This document shows, one piece after another, positions 1 through 11,575 of a stretch of DNA of 64,000 nucleotides; within the stretch, counting starts at the first letter, position 1, and every line of letters starts with the position of its first letter. The translations under genes were made by a program, and so were the position numbers. The stretch comes from Cricetomys ansorgei (lineage: Eukaryota; Chordata; Mammalia; Rodentia; Nesomyidae). Under the pieces are notes generated by a model. The model was not told the DNA's origin. It worked only from the letters and a program-made list of their open reading frames with translations, and ran no database searches. The stretch spans positions 175,618 through 239,617 of the forward strand of contig JAMJFZ010000029.1 of the NCBI GenBank assembly GCA_026225945.1, read 5' to 3'.

Positions 1-189
1 CAAGGCTAAAGCTGGCCCATACAGCAGCAAGGTAATGTTGTCAAATAGCTGCATTTACATGGGAAGGAGGGCAGAAGCCTCAGGAAGAGGCTTCAACCTC
101 ATTGGGGTCCTAGGCATATAACTGCCTTCCAATATAGCAAAAGAAGGCACCCTTGATGAACAGATGGCAAAGCAAAATGGCGTCTGTGT

Positions 190-400
190 GTACCTGTGAT
201 GATCCTGTTGCTCAGGTCTGACCCCTGAATCAGATGGGTGATGAGAAAGGCCAGCCCAATGCTTTCATCTTCTTGCACATGGATCAAAGCTGGTGCCTTC
301 AGGAACACTTCCATGTGAGTTCTGTGTATGCTGCCAAAGTTCATCCATAGCAGGAGCCACCAGAGGCCAGGAACATCCACCAACAACTTCACCTGAAGAG
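190..400 (-). other. Exon-like conserved block, module 1 (unidentified, pseudogenic)
   Basis: On the minus strand this block has an acceptor-like edge (pyrimidine-rich TTTCCCCACAATAG at about 432-419) and a donor-like edge (ATCACAG/GTACACAC at about 200-190). A minus-strand frame of 97 codons (392-99) spans it, including WWLLLWMNFGS and ALIHVQED. Equivalent blocks occur in every M module, but in modules 2 and 4 the same frame is shifted or stopped. I do not recognise a protein family. It may be a relic exon or simply a conserved stretch of the repeat. Confidence 0.35.
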
Positions 401-1071
401 GCAGGCAGTGAACGACCCTATTGTGGGGAAAGGATATGTGTAAATAATAGACATTTCATCCCACTTACCCCCTGGCCTATTGGTAGTGGGCTTAGACCCA
501 ATCATAACCGTCTCCTGGCATTGTCAGGCAACTATTATGAGTTATGTCAAGGTGTGTCATAGCCTGTCTGCTCTCCCCAGCCCAACAACCAATCCAAACT
601 ACACCCAAACAAGAGGGCACCACTCAGGATACTTGGCTACCTTTTCTTTCTCTAAAATCCCCAAGGTGCTCTCAAATATGGATCACTCTGTGTCCTCTGA
701 AGACATATCTCTTCATGTGGCCAGGGCTAGGCACACAGTAACTCAAAGCTTTCTGAAGTGATTCAAGTGGATCTACTGGCATCTAGACACAAAACAAAAT
801 ACATATGCCTAACTAGTTCCTCCAGGATGTCCGCAGCACAACCACACCCCTTTCCTAAACAGTAACTTCATAGCAAAGTAAGACATCCTCACAGAAAACT
901 ATCATGCTTTCTTTACCCTTTCTCTCCATTGGCCTAGAACCAAGGAACAGGAGTGACAGGCCATAGAGCTGTCATGTGAAAGAATGGATTTGATCACCAA
1001 GCTGCACACAAATATACCAACAATTTCACAGGAAATTTGCTCTCATTCTCTCTGTCTCTGTCTCTGTCTCT

Positions 1072-1072
<1 letters not shown>

Positions 1073-1118
<46 letters not shown>
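1073..1118 (+). repeat. (CTAT)n microsatellite, copy A
   Basis: About 11.5 uninterrupted CTAT units preceded by a CTCTGT tract. The copy B array is longer (about 13 units) and lacks part of the CTCTGT lead-in. Confidence 0.95.
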
Positions 1119-3171
1119 GCCTATCACTTACTGTCTCATCTCTTTCTTGGCCTCTCTATCTCCCTCTCTCATGTATACATTCAAAGCCAGAGTATCCAGG
1201 GCAGATATGCCTGTTTGGATACCAGATGATATACACTATTCACTAGGAATCGATTTGCACTATTCCACAGGAAACCATTTCTTCCATGAGCTGAGAGCCC
1301 ACAGAGGCCCAGCTCCATGGGGAAGACAGCCCCTAAAAAGACCATTTTCCCTGCATCAAGGAGACATCCCAACATTGATTTCCATCTCTCACTCTCTGTC
1401 ACACATCCTTGAGGCAGCCTCCCTGATGCTCATAGGGCGGTCCCTGAATTGAGTTTTCAGTTGTGCCAGATCAGTCACTACCAGGGAGTGGTCCTATCAC
1501 CTTCAATACTGTTTTCATGTCCTGGGTATAATTGACTGAGCCACAAGAACTCAGAACATTCAAAGGAAGAATCCAGACACTATGCCTACATGAGCTTGTG
1601 CTTAGTTTTGGCTACCCAAAGCATTTCGTCTAAAAACAAAAACCTGTCATTCCCAGACAATTCTGAATTGACCACTGATAGATCTGGGTCTATAAAATAT
1701 ACCTGCAGACAAGTTCAGAAGAGAACACAAAAGAAAGAAAAGAAAAAAGAGAGAAGATGTGGCAGAAAGACAGGAGAGAGGAGAAGAGAGAATGAGGATG
1801 GTAGGGGGTGAGTGAAATGGATAAAACTCACAGAACCACAATGGGTATGGGCCCTGACATTCGGATCACAGCTTAGAAGAGATTCTGGCAGTGTGTGGCG
1901 GTCCGAGAAGTGAGTTCTGGGTGCTAGTGTTGATGATCACCTGAAATTTAGGAGCCTATGGATGACATTAATGAACACTGTCATGTGGAATAAGTTTCCC
2001 TGCCTAAACCCAGATGAAGCCTCAGTTCCAGAGTCCCTTGCAAAGAGATCCTCAATCCCTACAGACACATCTCCCTCAAGACCTGGGAGGCTGTGCTTCC
2101 TGCTTGCTGCATGACGCCTATGGCGCCTGGCCTGCACTGGGGCAGGACTCAGCCTCAAGAGTCAAGGATCCCCTGGACCTGCTTTCTCACACACTTCACT
2201 TTGGCCAACAAGGCTGCAGGAGACTCAAGACAGTCCTGTCCAGCCAGGACCAGAGGTGCTGCTTAGGGAGCTGTCACTGTACAGATATGCTCAGATACCC
2301 GCTGGCAGGATCAGGAAAACCCTTCCACTTGACAACAGTTGTGGATAAAAATGCCAAATAATTCATGCCATGGGACCACTCCCTCTCTCCTTTTCTATGC
2401 AAAAATACAACACAAACCAGGTATCTCTAGACTACAAGTGACAGCTAAATTCATACACCAAGATTGGCACAGAGATGGCTCTCTAGATACAGTCCACCAT
2501 TTAGGATGCTACCAGGTAATGTAAGCATGCAGGTAGGTGAGGGGCTTTCAGACAGGGGTGGGTGGGGATGAGGATGGGTGGTAGTTTCAGAACCTGAGAG
2601 TCAAAGAACCCAGAACTCAGAAGTTCCTCACCTGCAGTGTCCTGAGTTACTCTACTCAATTAAGGGTGTGGGGAGGTACAGAAGATGTGGCCTAGACACT
2701 CAAAGGAATGCTTCAGAATACCCATGCCAATCTGCAACACAGGAGAATGGCCTCAAACACAAAAACATGGACATAGGAAACAAGGGCTGGACACTGTCCT
2801 CTTGTAGCATAACCAGGACATCCCAACTTGGGTGTGCCCAGAGATACTAGGGAATGCTTCTTGACTCCACCTACCTGACTGATCACTAAAGCTGCCACTC
2901 CAGATTTGGGTGTGTTGACACTGTGTGACCCTGGCTACAACCAAGTTGCAGGTCAAGGCAGCCTGCAAAGGAGACCCTACCTAGGAGGCCCTGGGGTGGT
3001 AAGTCAGTAAGGTAGTGGTATCACAAAACTCTATGTGCATGGAAAGATAGGCAGAAGTCTCAGAAAAGACAACCATAAGCCTCAATCAGGATTTAGGCTC
3101 AGAATCGCCTTTCCACCTAGCATAAGAAGTGTCAGTAATGGACAAAGGACAAAAGCAGAACCATTTATGTG

Positions 3172-3355
3172 TACCTGTGAGAATCCAGCTGTTCATGTCT
3201 AAGCACTGAATCTGATGGGTGGTGAGAATGGTCACCAAAAACCTCAAATCTTCTTGACAATGAATCCAGGCTGGTACCTACCCTGCCATATGGGATCAGG
3301 TAGATGTAGCCACACTTCGCCAGTAGACACAGGTTGTCCAGGACCCTGTTATGGG
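3172..3355 (-). other. Exon-like conserved block, module 2
   Basis: Minus-strand edges are CCCCATAACAG/GG at about 3354-3342 and TCTCACAG/GTACACA at about 3184-3169. Read in the frame used in module 1 it gives AWIHCQEDLRF and then HQIQCLDMNSWILTGT, with a stop further upstream. The edges are conserved while the frame is not. Confidence 0.35.
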
Positions 3356-3931
3356 GACAAGGATGTGTCTAAAGGAAAAACATTACATCCCACCTGCTGC
3401 CTTGCCTATCAGGCCATGGACTTGGTTCCACAACCAAGGCATTGCCAGGCAGCCATTATGAGAAATCTCAAAGTCAGTCCCAACCTATCTCCTCCCCCCA
3501 ACCTAACAACAATCCCCAACAGGAACCACTCAGGATAATTGGTTTTCTTTTTTTTCTCTAAATCCCCAAGTCACTCTCAGATTTGTATTATTCTGTGTCT
3601 TCAGTGGACATCCAACCACCTATGGCCAAGGCAAGGAACACATCAGACACAGAGCTTTCTGATAAGATTCAAGTGGAACCAATGGGACAATAGATATACA
3701 AGGGAGAAGATACATTCTGGACTGGTGACATCAGAAAGCCTGAAGCAATCTGCAGCCTTGCATCCTCATAGGAAACTCTCAGGTGGTTCCCTTCTTCCTT
3801 TCTATCCTGTGGCCTACAATCAAGGAACAGGAATAACTGGCCATAGAGCTATCATGTGAGATTGGTTTTGACCTCCAGGCTAAAGGAAAAATAGCAACAA
3901 TCTCAAAAATCACCCACCAGCACCACAGAGA

Positions 3932-4023
3932 TTCTCCTTCTCTCTCTCTGTCTCTCTCTCTCCATCTCTCTCTCTGTCTCCTCTCTTTCTCTCCTTTGCT
4001 CTCTCCATCTATTTTCCTCTCTC
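3932..4023 (+). repeat. CT-rich low-complexity tract, copy A
   Basis: Almost pure pyrimidine tract of CTCT/CTGT/CCAT units, at the module position where module 1 carries the CTAT array. Confidence 0.9.
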
Positions 4024-4962
4024 TTATGTACAGTCATACTCAGTTCATCCTGAGAATGTCGGCTTGTCTAAAAAACACATGATATACCAGGTTTACTTGG
4101 GAAATAATTTTCACTACCCCAGAAGTACCCTTCCTTCAAAGAGCTGAGAGTCTATAGAAACCCAACTCCATGGGGTGAGACTGTCCATGCTGGGACCTAG
4201 AAAAAGACTATTTTTTCTGCCTCACGGAGACATTCCCAACATTGCTTTCCATTTCCTCCTCACTGTCAAGCCTTCTGGAGTCAGCTTTTCTGATGTGGTA
4301 AATGGGGCTCCCTCAGGCTGTGACTGTGCTCTGAGTTCTCAGAAGTGCCATGTCAGCCACTGCACAGAACTGTGCCTGCCACCTTTCATACTTTTGCCAT
4401 GTTAACTGTTCTCATTAACTGAGCCACAAGTGGTCACAGCAGTACATGGGCACAACCAGATATTATGACCACTTTGGCTTGTGCTGAGGGGTGGAGCACT
4501 AAAGGTCCCCTCCTATACAAAAAAACCTGGAATTCACAGACAACTCTGACATGACCACTATGACTGCTACCCATAGCATCCTTTCTAGCACAATCAGGGA
4601 TCTTTGGGGCATAGATTTCTCAACAGTGAACTCAAGAAGAATGAAAATGCCCACACATGCACACACACTGTTTTCCTTGGACCCCATATTCTGCCACCTA
4701 TTAATTTTTGAGCCTCTTTTAATTAATTACTCTTCCACAAAATATAATTGGACAGGGAGGAACAGGATAAAATTGCTTTTTGAGCCTTCAACTTGGGTGT
4801 TCTCCCTTGGGAAGAGGTAAGGAGAACAAATCAGGAGAATCCACAAATATGCTTCCTGCATGGGTGTTGGGAATCACAGCAGGAGGCATGTTAAGGGAGA
4901 CATGGAGAGTTTAACCCTGCCTCCATGGTACAGTGCCTGCCTGGCCACTTTTGGGCACTGCA

Positions 4963-5019
4963 CAGTTCACCCTATATGACTGCTTATAAGTAGAAGTAGC
5001 AGTCATACAGGGTATACTG
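4963..5019 (+). other. 57-nt inverted repeat (hairpin), copy A
   Basis: Arms 4963-4984 and 4998-5019 are complementary at 19 of 22 positions (an inner run of 10, one mismatch, then 4, two adjacent mismatches, and 4) around a 13-nt loop. The corresponding stretch of modules 3 and 4 does not form it. The size is like a small pre-miRNA hairpin, but nothing else supports a transcript. Confidence 0.6.
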
Positions 5020-6567
5020 AGCCAAAAGAATGTCATGGGCTAATGCCCTCTGTGTACACAAAGAGGATGCATATGTCCATGGTGGTGCAACTCATACAAG
5101 TTTTAGGGTTCTAGGGATGTGGCTCTGGAATACTTTCTCCCACATCAGCCATCCTGAACTCCACCCGTAGCCAAACTCAAAGAGAACCCAATTTTCTGAT
5201 GAAAAAATTTAAAGACCAGAAGGAAAAGATAGTTGGAGAAAATAGGAGGTAGACAAAGATGATCAAGGAAGGAATGAGGACTGTAGGGAGAGATTAAAAT
5301 GGATAAAACACATATGACAATCATGGCTGTGTTGCCCTGACAATTTGGGCACAGACATGAAAAGATTCTTTGTAGCATGTGTGGTTCCTGGAAGTGCACT
5401 GTGTGAGCTACTGGTGAGCATCATCCAAAAACTAGGGTGATTGTGGATGGCCTTCTGCACACTTGCATGTGGAATAAGTTTCCCTTCCTCAATGCTGATT
5501 CAACCAGAGATATACAGTCACTTGCAAGGTGATCCTCACAATCCTGACAAACACTTAAGACCTGGAAGGCTGTGCTTCCAGATTAGAGCAAGCCAAATTC
5601 TGTGGCACAGGGCCTGCACTGTGGCAGGACTTAGCCTTTTGGGACGAGGATCAACTGGACCCTGCTTTCTTCCCACACCACTCCTGGGACAACAAGACTG
5701 CACTAGACCTGAGTCAGTCCTGTCTAGCAAGGACCAGAGGTGCTGCTTAGGGTGCTGGCTATGTCCACTGAAAGACAGAGACCTGCTGGTAGAATCTGAA
5801 AAAAAAAATTCTATTTGGTGACAGTAGTGCACCAAGAATGTAAAGTATCTTGAGCCCTTAGACAACTCTGTATGACATTTACTGAGAAAAAAAAACTTAC
5901 AGACTCCAAGTTGGCAGCATTACTTACAGGCTAGGAAAGTTGTGGGCATGCAGGTAGGTAAGGAGATTCTCGGCAGGGGTGAAAGTGTGGGTGGAAACGG
6001 GTGGGAGATTTAGAACCTCTGGGTTACAGAACAAGGCGGCACCTCAATTTTAATTCCCTGAGGATTTCCATTCAATTTAGGGCACCTGAGAGGCCGAGAA
6101 GTTCATGTATGGGTACTAAGGAATGTTCCAGAAACCCATGACAAAAATTTGCAAAGAAACAAACAAAAAACAGACTTGGGGTTTGGGGACTCAACACTGC
6201 CCTCCTGTGGCCTAGTTAGGACATTTTCACTTGGGACTCCAGAGAGATCATGCTGAATTCTTGTTGATCTGCCCATCTGGGAGATCACTAGAGCTGTCAG
6301 GCAAGAATTGGGTGTGCTGATACTTAGTAAACCAGCTCACATCCAAACTTCGAGGTCAAGGAGGCCTGCCAAGAATGCCTCAGGCAAAACCTGGGATGTA
6401 GGGAAGCTGTGTGGTGGTGTCACAGAAATATGGTCACATGGGAGGTTGGGCAAATACCTCACCGAAGATCGCCACTCATTTCAATGGGGCTCTAGACACT
6501 GAACTGCTATCATTCCTGGGAGATGAAAACTTGCAATGGAATAAGAACAAAGCACAAGGATGCTTTG

Positions 6568-6805
6568 TGTACCTGTGAGGGCTCCAGTTTTTCAGGTCTG
6601 AGCCCTGAGTCTGATGAAAGTTGAGAAATTCAGCAAAAAAATTGAAATCCTCTTGCTCGTGGATCCAGGATTGTTCCTTCAGATACCATTCCATCTAGGT
6701 TCAGGTGAATTCTCCCACACTTCATCCATAACATGGCCTATAAGGATCCAGGGACCCAATTTCACCTGCCGAGTCAGGCTTCCCAGATCTCTGTTGTGGG
6801 GAGAA
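6568..6805 (-). other. Exon-like conserved block, module 3
   Basis: Minus-strand acceptor-like CCCCACAACAG/AG at about 6802-6791 and a GTACACA donor-like edge near 6572. The frame encodes SWIHEQEDFNFF and HQTQGSDLKNW, resembling IHVQED and QGSDLSN of module 1. A second partial copy follows at 7040-7200. Confidence 0.35.
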
Positions 6806-7269
6806 GGACAGATCCAAAGGACAAACATTACATGCCTCCTTTCACCTTGTCTACCAGGCACTTTGTTTGTGTCCCCAACCTATCAGTCGCCTAGGCATTA
6901 CCAGGCAACCATTATGAGCTATCATCAGGTCTGTCACAACCTATTTCTTCTCCTGAGGCCAATACACCACCCAGACCCAACCAAACCAAGCATCACTCAG
7001 CCTTCCTATTGGACACAGGGCAATGCTCAAGGCAGCTGTGTGTACCTGTAAGGGCTCGAGCTTCTCACATCTGAGCCCATGAGTCTCATGGGAATTTAGA
7101 AAGATCGCCTAAAACTCAAATTTTCCAATTGATCCAGGCCACAGCCTACATGTACCTTCTGATCTGTGTTCAGGTGGATACTGCCACATTTCTGGAGTCT
7201 CTGAGGAGTATATTCTTGTCTAGTAGACTCAAAAGGAATGACTGCACAAACTCACACACATGTAGTAGA

Positions 7270-7320
7270 CACAAACACACACAACACACAAACACACACA
7301 CACACACATTCACACAGACA
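7270..7320 (+). repeat. (CA)n-rich tract, copy A
   Basis: Interrupted CA repeat within M module 3, equivalent to the short CACACACAC run at 4659 in module 2. Confidence 0.9.
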
Positions 7321-7975
7321 AACATCTTGGACCCCAGATTCAATTGAATGTCAATTTTAGAGCCTCCTGTAAGTAATTATTCTTCCAACTGATATCAATG
7401 GACAGGGCAGAGCAAGAAAAAGTTTTTTTTTCGACCCTTGACACTGGGTATTCTCCTTGGGAAAGAAGCAAGGTAACCTAGTCCTGGAGAATCCATTATT
7501 ACCCTTGCTGCTCATGTGTTGTGATTTACAGTGTTGTTGGAGCTTGTTAGAGGAGGCATAGGACAGTCAAAATCTGCCTCCATGGTTCAGTATATGCATG
7601 GTCATTTTGGGGCAGTTCTCTTAAGATTCACCCTGAGGGAGAAGACTGCCTTTGCCTACTTGCTTTCCTTGTACACAAAATCAGGATGCATATGTCTATG
7701 GCAGTCACTCCAGATCCCTTGTAGGGTTCCAGGGATGTGGCTCTGGAGCAGAAACCTCTTTCGACAAGCTTGTGTCTCTTAACTCCACCTGCTTCCAAGT
7801 TCATTGATGACCCAATTTCTGACAGAAAATGGAAAATAAAACATGAAAAGAAGGACTAGAAAAACGTCAGAGACACCAGGAGTAAGACTAAGAGAGACAG
7901 GAGAGAATGTGCATCGTAAGGAAGGAATGAAATGGATGATATTCAATTGACCACAATATAGAATATGTGGTATAT

Positions 7976-8814
7976 ACATATATTATATGTGTTATGTATA
8001 TATGAAATAGTCAAATAATCACATAAACCTACTTACTAAAATAAATTAAAAACTAGGCAAACCTAAATAAAGAAATATAGCATCTTACATACAATTTTCT
8101 TGAATAGAAAAAAAGGAAATTGTCAGCAAATACTATTGTATAGAGAGATAAATGAAATAGGGAATTGATCAAGTAATGTCTAAAAAAGGAAAAATAGGAT
8201 ATATCGAGTGTGGCACATACTAAGCACACAATGGCATTTGGACTAAAAAACCCCTTAGAGTGGTAAGATCAAGGATCTCAGGATCTAAATCTGCAATGAC
8301 CCCAAGACCCTGGCTCCAAGCCACTATAGGTCTTGGCAACCATATATCCAGTTTTAGGCATGTAATTAAGTACCTTCTCCAAACATGATGGCTTCAAGTG
8401 GAAAAGACCCACACAATCCACGTCCAGAGCAGGTGTGTAAAGACAAAAACAGAAAAGAATCTTAAGAAGCGTGTATTGACACAGGCCTACTACCCCTGAA
8501 ATCAAGAGGCAGAAGAGGAAGAATTCAGGGACAAATGGCTATTGAAAAATGTAATGGGGTGGGAGAAGTCTAAAATTCTTGCCAATGAAATTGATTTTTT
8601 TTTAATTTACTAGGATTCTAATGAGGAGGGAGGACTTAGAACACATGCAATAACTGATGACAAACTCAAACAGCACATTTATATCAGAAATTTACACTGG
8701 GCTAAAACAAAATGCCACTGAACACAAACATGAACATCCATGAGGCTTAAAAAAAACAACTGAAGCTTCCTTTTCTCCATTCCATAGACAGAGAAAGGAA
8801 ACCATAATAGTGGG
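7976..8814. other. Non-module interval, AT-rich, no gene seen
   Basis: Begins with a TATATAC/ATATATTATATG run where M module 3 stops and remains AT-rich. I see no repeat family or coding potential that I can name. The counterpart is 46611-47448. Confidence 0.6.
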
Positions 8815-8935
8815 GAGTTTGAAAGGAACCTGTAGTCCCAGTAATCTGGAACACTGAAGAAGTTGGTTTTATCCCAGGAATTAAGGCCCACGAGAGAAAC
8901 TAATTCAGACCAAGTCCCCAGTACAAATAAGGGAA
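8815..8935 (+). mobile_element. Degenerate B1/7SL-like SINE monomer, copy A
   Basis: Contains CCTGTAGTCCCAGTAATCTG, then CCCAGGAATTAAGG and CAGACCAAGTCCCCAGTAC. These resemble the promoter-proximal half of a 7SL-derived monomer, strongly diverged. The copy B counterpart is 47449-47569. Confidence 0.45.
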
Positions 8936-8956
8936 CACTTATAAAATTCCACATAT

Positions 8957-9107
8957 AGTCCTGTGGCAGTCATACAAACCTTTAATTCAAGAACTATGAA
9001 AGAGAGGCAGGAAGATCTCTGTGATTTTGGGGGCAGCCTGATCTACAGAGTGAGTGTTGAGACATGAGAGTTACAACGCAGAAACTCTGTCTCAAAAAAA
9101 AATCCCA
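8957..9107 (+). mobile_element. B1 SINE, copy A
   Basis: Diverged B1: CAAACCTTTAATTCAAGAAC (B-like start), GAGGCAGGAAGATCTCTGTG, GCAGCCTGATCTACAGAGTG and a terminal AACTCTGTCTCAAAAAAAAA tail at 9084-9105. Orientation is plus. Confidence 0.85.
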
Positions 9108-11477
9108 CAAATTATTATGAATGCCTCCACCTTCTGAAGAAACATATAATTCAGAATTACACTAGTTAATTTAATTCTTTGAATGATCTCCTGATGCCTT
9201 TCCAGAAGAAGCCCTTATCAATTTCTTAAGCCTTGCTCTCTTGGGAATATTATGAGTTCTTTCAGAATGAGAAGGAGGATGTCTGCTTATATTTTCAGGC
9301 ACAAAAATTCTGCAAATTTGTATTGAATTACAAACATAACCACTCAAAAGATATGTCAGAGTTTAAAGACCAAGACAGAAGAATACTGAGACAATGATTT
9401 TTCACATACTAAAAACTACCATTTTGATGAACAAAAAAAGTGAGCACATAAAACCAGAAGTAGCAACCTGAATGGTGAAGAGGAAAAAAATAAAGTCATG
9501 TCCCAAATAAGAAAACAAAATAATGGTTCCTTAGCAGGTATCACAACCGAAACTCCTTACAATAAATAGAATTTTTCTAAGTGCTTTGGCAATACAATAC
9601 AGATAACAGAACAGAGAAGCCAATGAATCAAATGTTGAAAAATAAAGAGCTCTTTAGAATCCAGTTACCCTATGTTACTTAGCTCCACATCTTCTGTCTC
9701 TTGCGTTATCCTTACCTCTAGCTTGGATCCTCTTATTTATGAATAAATTAAGGATATACCCTTACCTCCATCCTTGGCATCCCTGGTCTTAGACCAGAAG
9801 GTTGTGTTTCAGTTTCATGTTCCTGAGAGAGATAAGACCAAGGGTTGAGAAGTTAAAGACGACAGAAAAAAATGGGATCAGGAGTGCTAACAGAAGCTGA
9901 ATGCTGATGCAAGAAAGTTTAAGAAATAAAGAATAAGATATAAAGAAATAAAAAATTAAGAAATAAGAAAGAAATAAAACACCTTTTATACAGTTTTCCT
10001 AAAACCAAACATGGTACACTGTCAGGAAAATCATCAAACAATGGAACAAAGTCAATGGGAAAGCTTATTTAGTAATGATTCACAAAGACAACACACACTA
10101 TTCCATGTTTTGCACAGATCAAGTCTTAGGACTCAGAACCACAGGCCATTAGTGTGGCAATACCTGTGTTCCCATGATCTGAAGACTCAGCCCACTCAAC
10201 TGCTGGAGACCAGTTCATTACTGACCTTGCCAGAACTAAGTTTCTTCTGTTCACATCAGTGTGTGTGGGAATGCTCCAGAGAAGAGAAGTCTGGGTCATA
10301 TTGTGAATCTCCAGTTTTGGCAATTTCCAGAAACTGTTTCATAGTGCTTTCAAACTCAGGTTTCAGTACCCTGGGAATCATAGTATTATCCTTTGTCTAT
10401 TACTGCCACAAAACCAGGAGAAACAGTGAGTCCTAAAATCTCTCTTGAACCAGTATAACACCATGTCACAGGAAAAGCCCAGGAGCCCCAGATACTCATT
10501 AAGTGTACAGCACGTGAAGACACATAGGAAACCTTCATGTCCCAAGGCTTCTATCTGCCTCAGATGTGATGCCTACCCTCAGAGGCCGAGTACATTGGCA
10601 TCGGTTAGAAACACTGAGAAGCTGCAAAAGCTGCTTCTCTTAGTGAGTTCCAGAGGAATTAAAACACAGGCTGAAGAAAGGGAAACCTGAACCTTGCAGA
10701 CACCACCAGCCCTGACAGCCCATGGAAGCCCTGAACTGCAAAATCAAGGCCGACATCTGAGGCTGAAGGGATGCCACAATCTCAGTCCCAGTTTCTGGGC
10801 ACAGTAATACCCAGAGATACACAAACCCCAGACATAGTTTCACCTTAGGCAGCTGCAACTCCCACTCCCCCACGCCAGAGACCACAATTTACTCCCATCC
10901 CTCAGGACACTTATTATTTCCTCAGGCCCACCTCCTGGACTTAGGAGCCTGCTCAGAGGGGCATCTGAGTTCCCTCATAGTACTAATTCCAGATAGCCAG
11001 GCAAGAAAAGGGCTCAGCCATAAGAACCAGTGACCTGGAGGCAAAAGGACCAGATAATTGTTTCTGTCACGAGGACTGGCCTCTAAGGAGGTCAAACTGT
11101 GTGGTCTGAACAAGTGCTAATGAGGCAAAGGGATACATTCTTCCTTAAATCAGCAGATATTGTGAAGTAACAGTGCTTTGCGCTATATGTCCTGACAGCA
11201 CTTGCACCATTGTTGTACATGTGATGCCACCAGCTAACACTGTTGCTAAGCATGGGGTGGCAGGGAGTGGGATTGAACTAAATAGATTTCTGCAGCTGCA
11301 CAGTAGCATTTCCAGCTGCTATGTTACTCTGCGGGGCAGGGACAAAGTCAATCTTAGGCTATTGGCAGACCTCCATCATTAAGAAAAACAAACACAGGTC
11401 ATTACATAGCACAATCAATAGCCAGCTGCTCAATTTGACCCTTCCCGAAGGGAATTTTAAAAGTAAATACAGAATAT
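9108..11477. other. Single-copy-like interval between SINEs (copy A)
   Basis: AT-rich to 10.0 kb with an A-rich stretch at 9920-9985, then more balanced composition to 11.1 kb. It holds the 141-codon frame described separately. I see no recognisable transposon or gene. The counterpart is 47743-50112. Confidence 0.6.
10011..10436 (+). other. 141-codon open frame with C-terminal hydrophobic stretch (doubtful CDS)
   Basis: Longest plus-strand frame in copy A outside diverged repeats. The protein ends with a hydrophobic run (STLGIIVLSFVYY, about residues 119-131) followed by a short basic tail (CHKTRRNSES), resembling a membrane anchor. There is no signal peptide, no recognised domain and no visible splice or promoter context. 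Chance is the likelier explanation. Confidence 0.15.
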
Positions 11478-11575
11478 GTGATTTAGCAGCACATATACTG
11501 GAATGATACAGAGACGATGAGCATGTACCTTGTGCAAGACTGACATGCAAAATCATGAAGTTTTCCACATTTTTT
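11478..11575 (+). pseudogene. U6 snRNA pseudogene, copy A
   Basis: About 98 bases align with the U6 spliceosomal RNA gene: AGCAGCACATATACTGGAAT, GATACAGAGACGATGAGCATG-like, ACATGCAAAATCATGAAG and a terminal T run. The first bases (GTGATTTAGCAGC) lack the normal GTGCTCGCTTCGGCAGC. The ATTGGAACG region is shortened and several stem bases are changed, so a functional RNA is not expected. No TATA or proximal element is evident upstream. Confidence 0.93.

Larger units (their letters stand above)
1..2471. repeat. M module 1, copy A (3' part)
   Basis: Shares ordered landmarks with the modules that follow. These are the exon-like block at about 190-400, the block ending in TATGAGTTATGTCAAGG near 480-560, a block at 620-720, a CTAT/CT microsatellite at 1070, a purine-rich stretch at 1725-1810, the GGATAAAACTCACAG block near 1820 and the block with GGGAGGCTGTGCTTCC near 2085. 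Its first ~0.5 kb lies outside the window but is represented by 38113-38631. No intact gene is seen. Confidence 0.8.
2472..5930. repeat. M module 2, copy A (most complete, ~3.45 kb)
   Basis: Most complete example of the nested module. It opens at GATGGCTCTCTAGATACAG and runs through TTCAGAACC (2586) and the GGACACTGTCCTCTTGTAGC block (2788). The exon-like block follows (3172-3350), then GGCAGCCATTATGAGAAATC (3447), the CT-rich tract (3932), the CACACACACTG tract (4659), the GGATGCATATGTCCATGG block (5066) and the GATAAAACACATATGAC block (5298), ending with the GTGCTGCTTAGGG block (5738). No reading frame stays open across it. It contains a 57-nt hairpin at 4963-5019. Confidence 0.82.
5931..7975. 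repeat. M module 3, copy A (internally deleted)
   Basis: Begins with the GCATGCAGGTAGGTAAGGAG landmark and keeps the order of module 2, but about 1.3 kb between the exon-like block and the CA tract is missing. The exon-like block appears twice (about 6568 and 7040). The module ends after the ATGGATGATATTCAATTGACC block, where homology to other modules stops and 5.5 kb of unrelated sequence follows. Confidence 0.75.

Noticed and set aside
99..392. Immunoglobulin or T-cell receptor V segment (short leader-like exon, short intron, exon)
   Set aside because: The exon layout looked reminiscent, but no conserved cysteines, tryptophan core or Y-x-C motif could be placed, and no clear recombination signal (heptamer plus nonamer) follows.
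10011..10436. Membrane protein gene
   Set aside because: A single hydrophobic run without signal peptide, domain, promoter or splice context is insufficient.
11478..11575. Functional U6 snRNA gene
   Set aside because: The conserved 5' stem sequence and several internal bases are altered and no external U6 promoter elements are visible.
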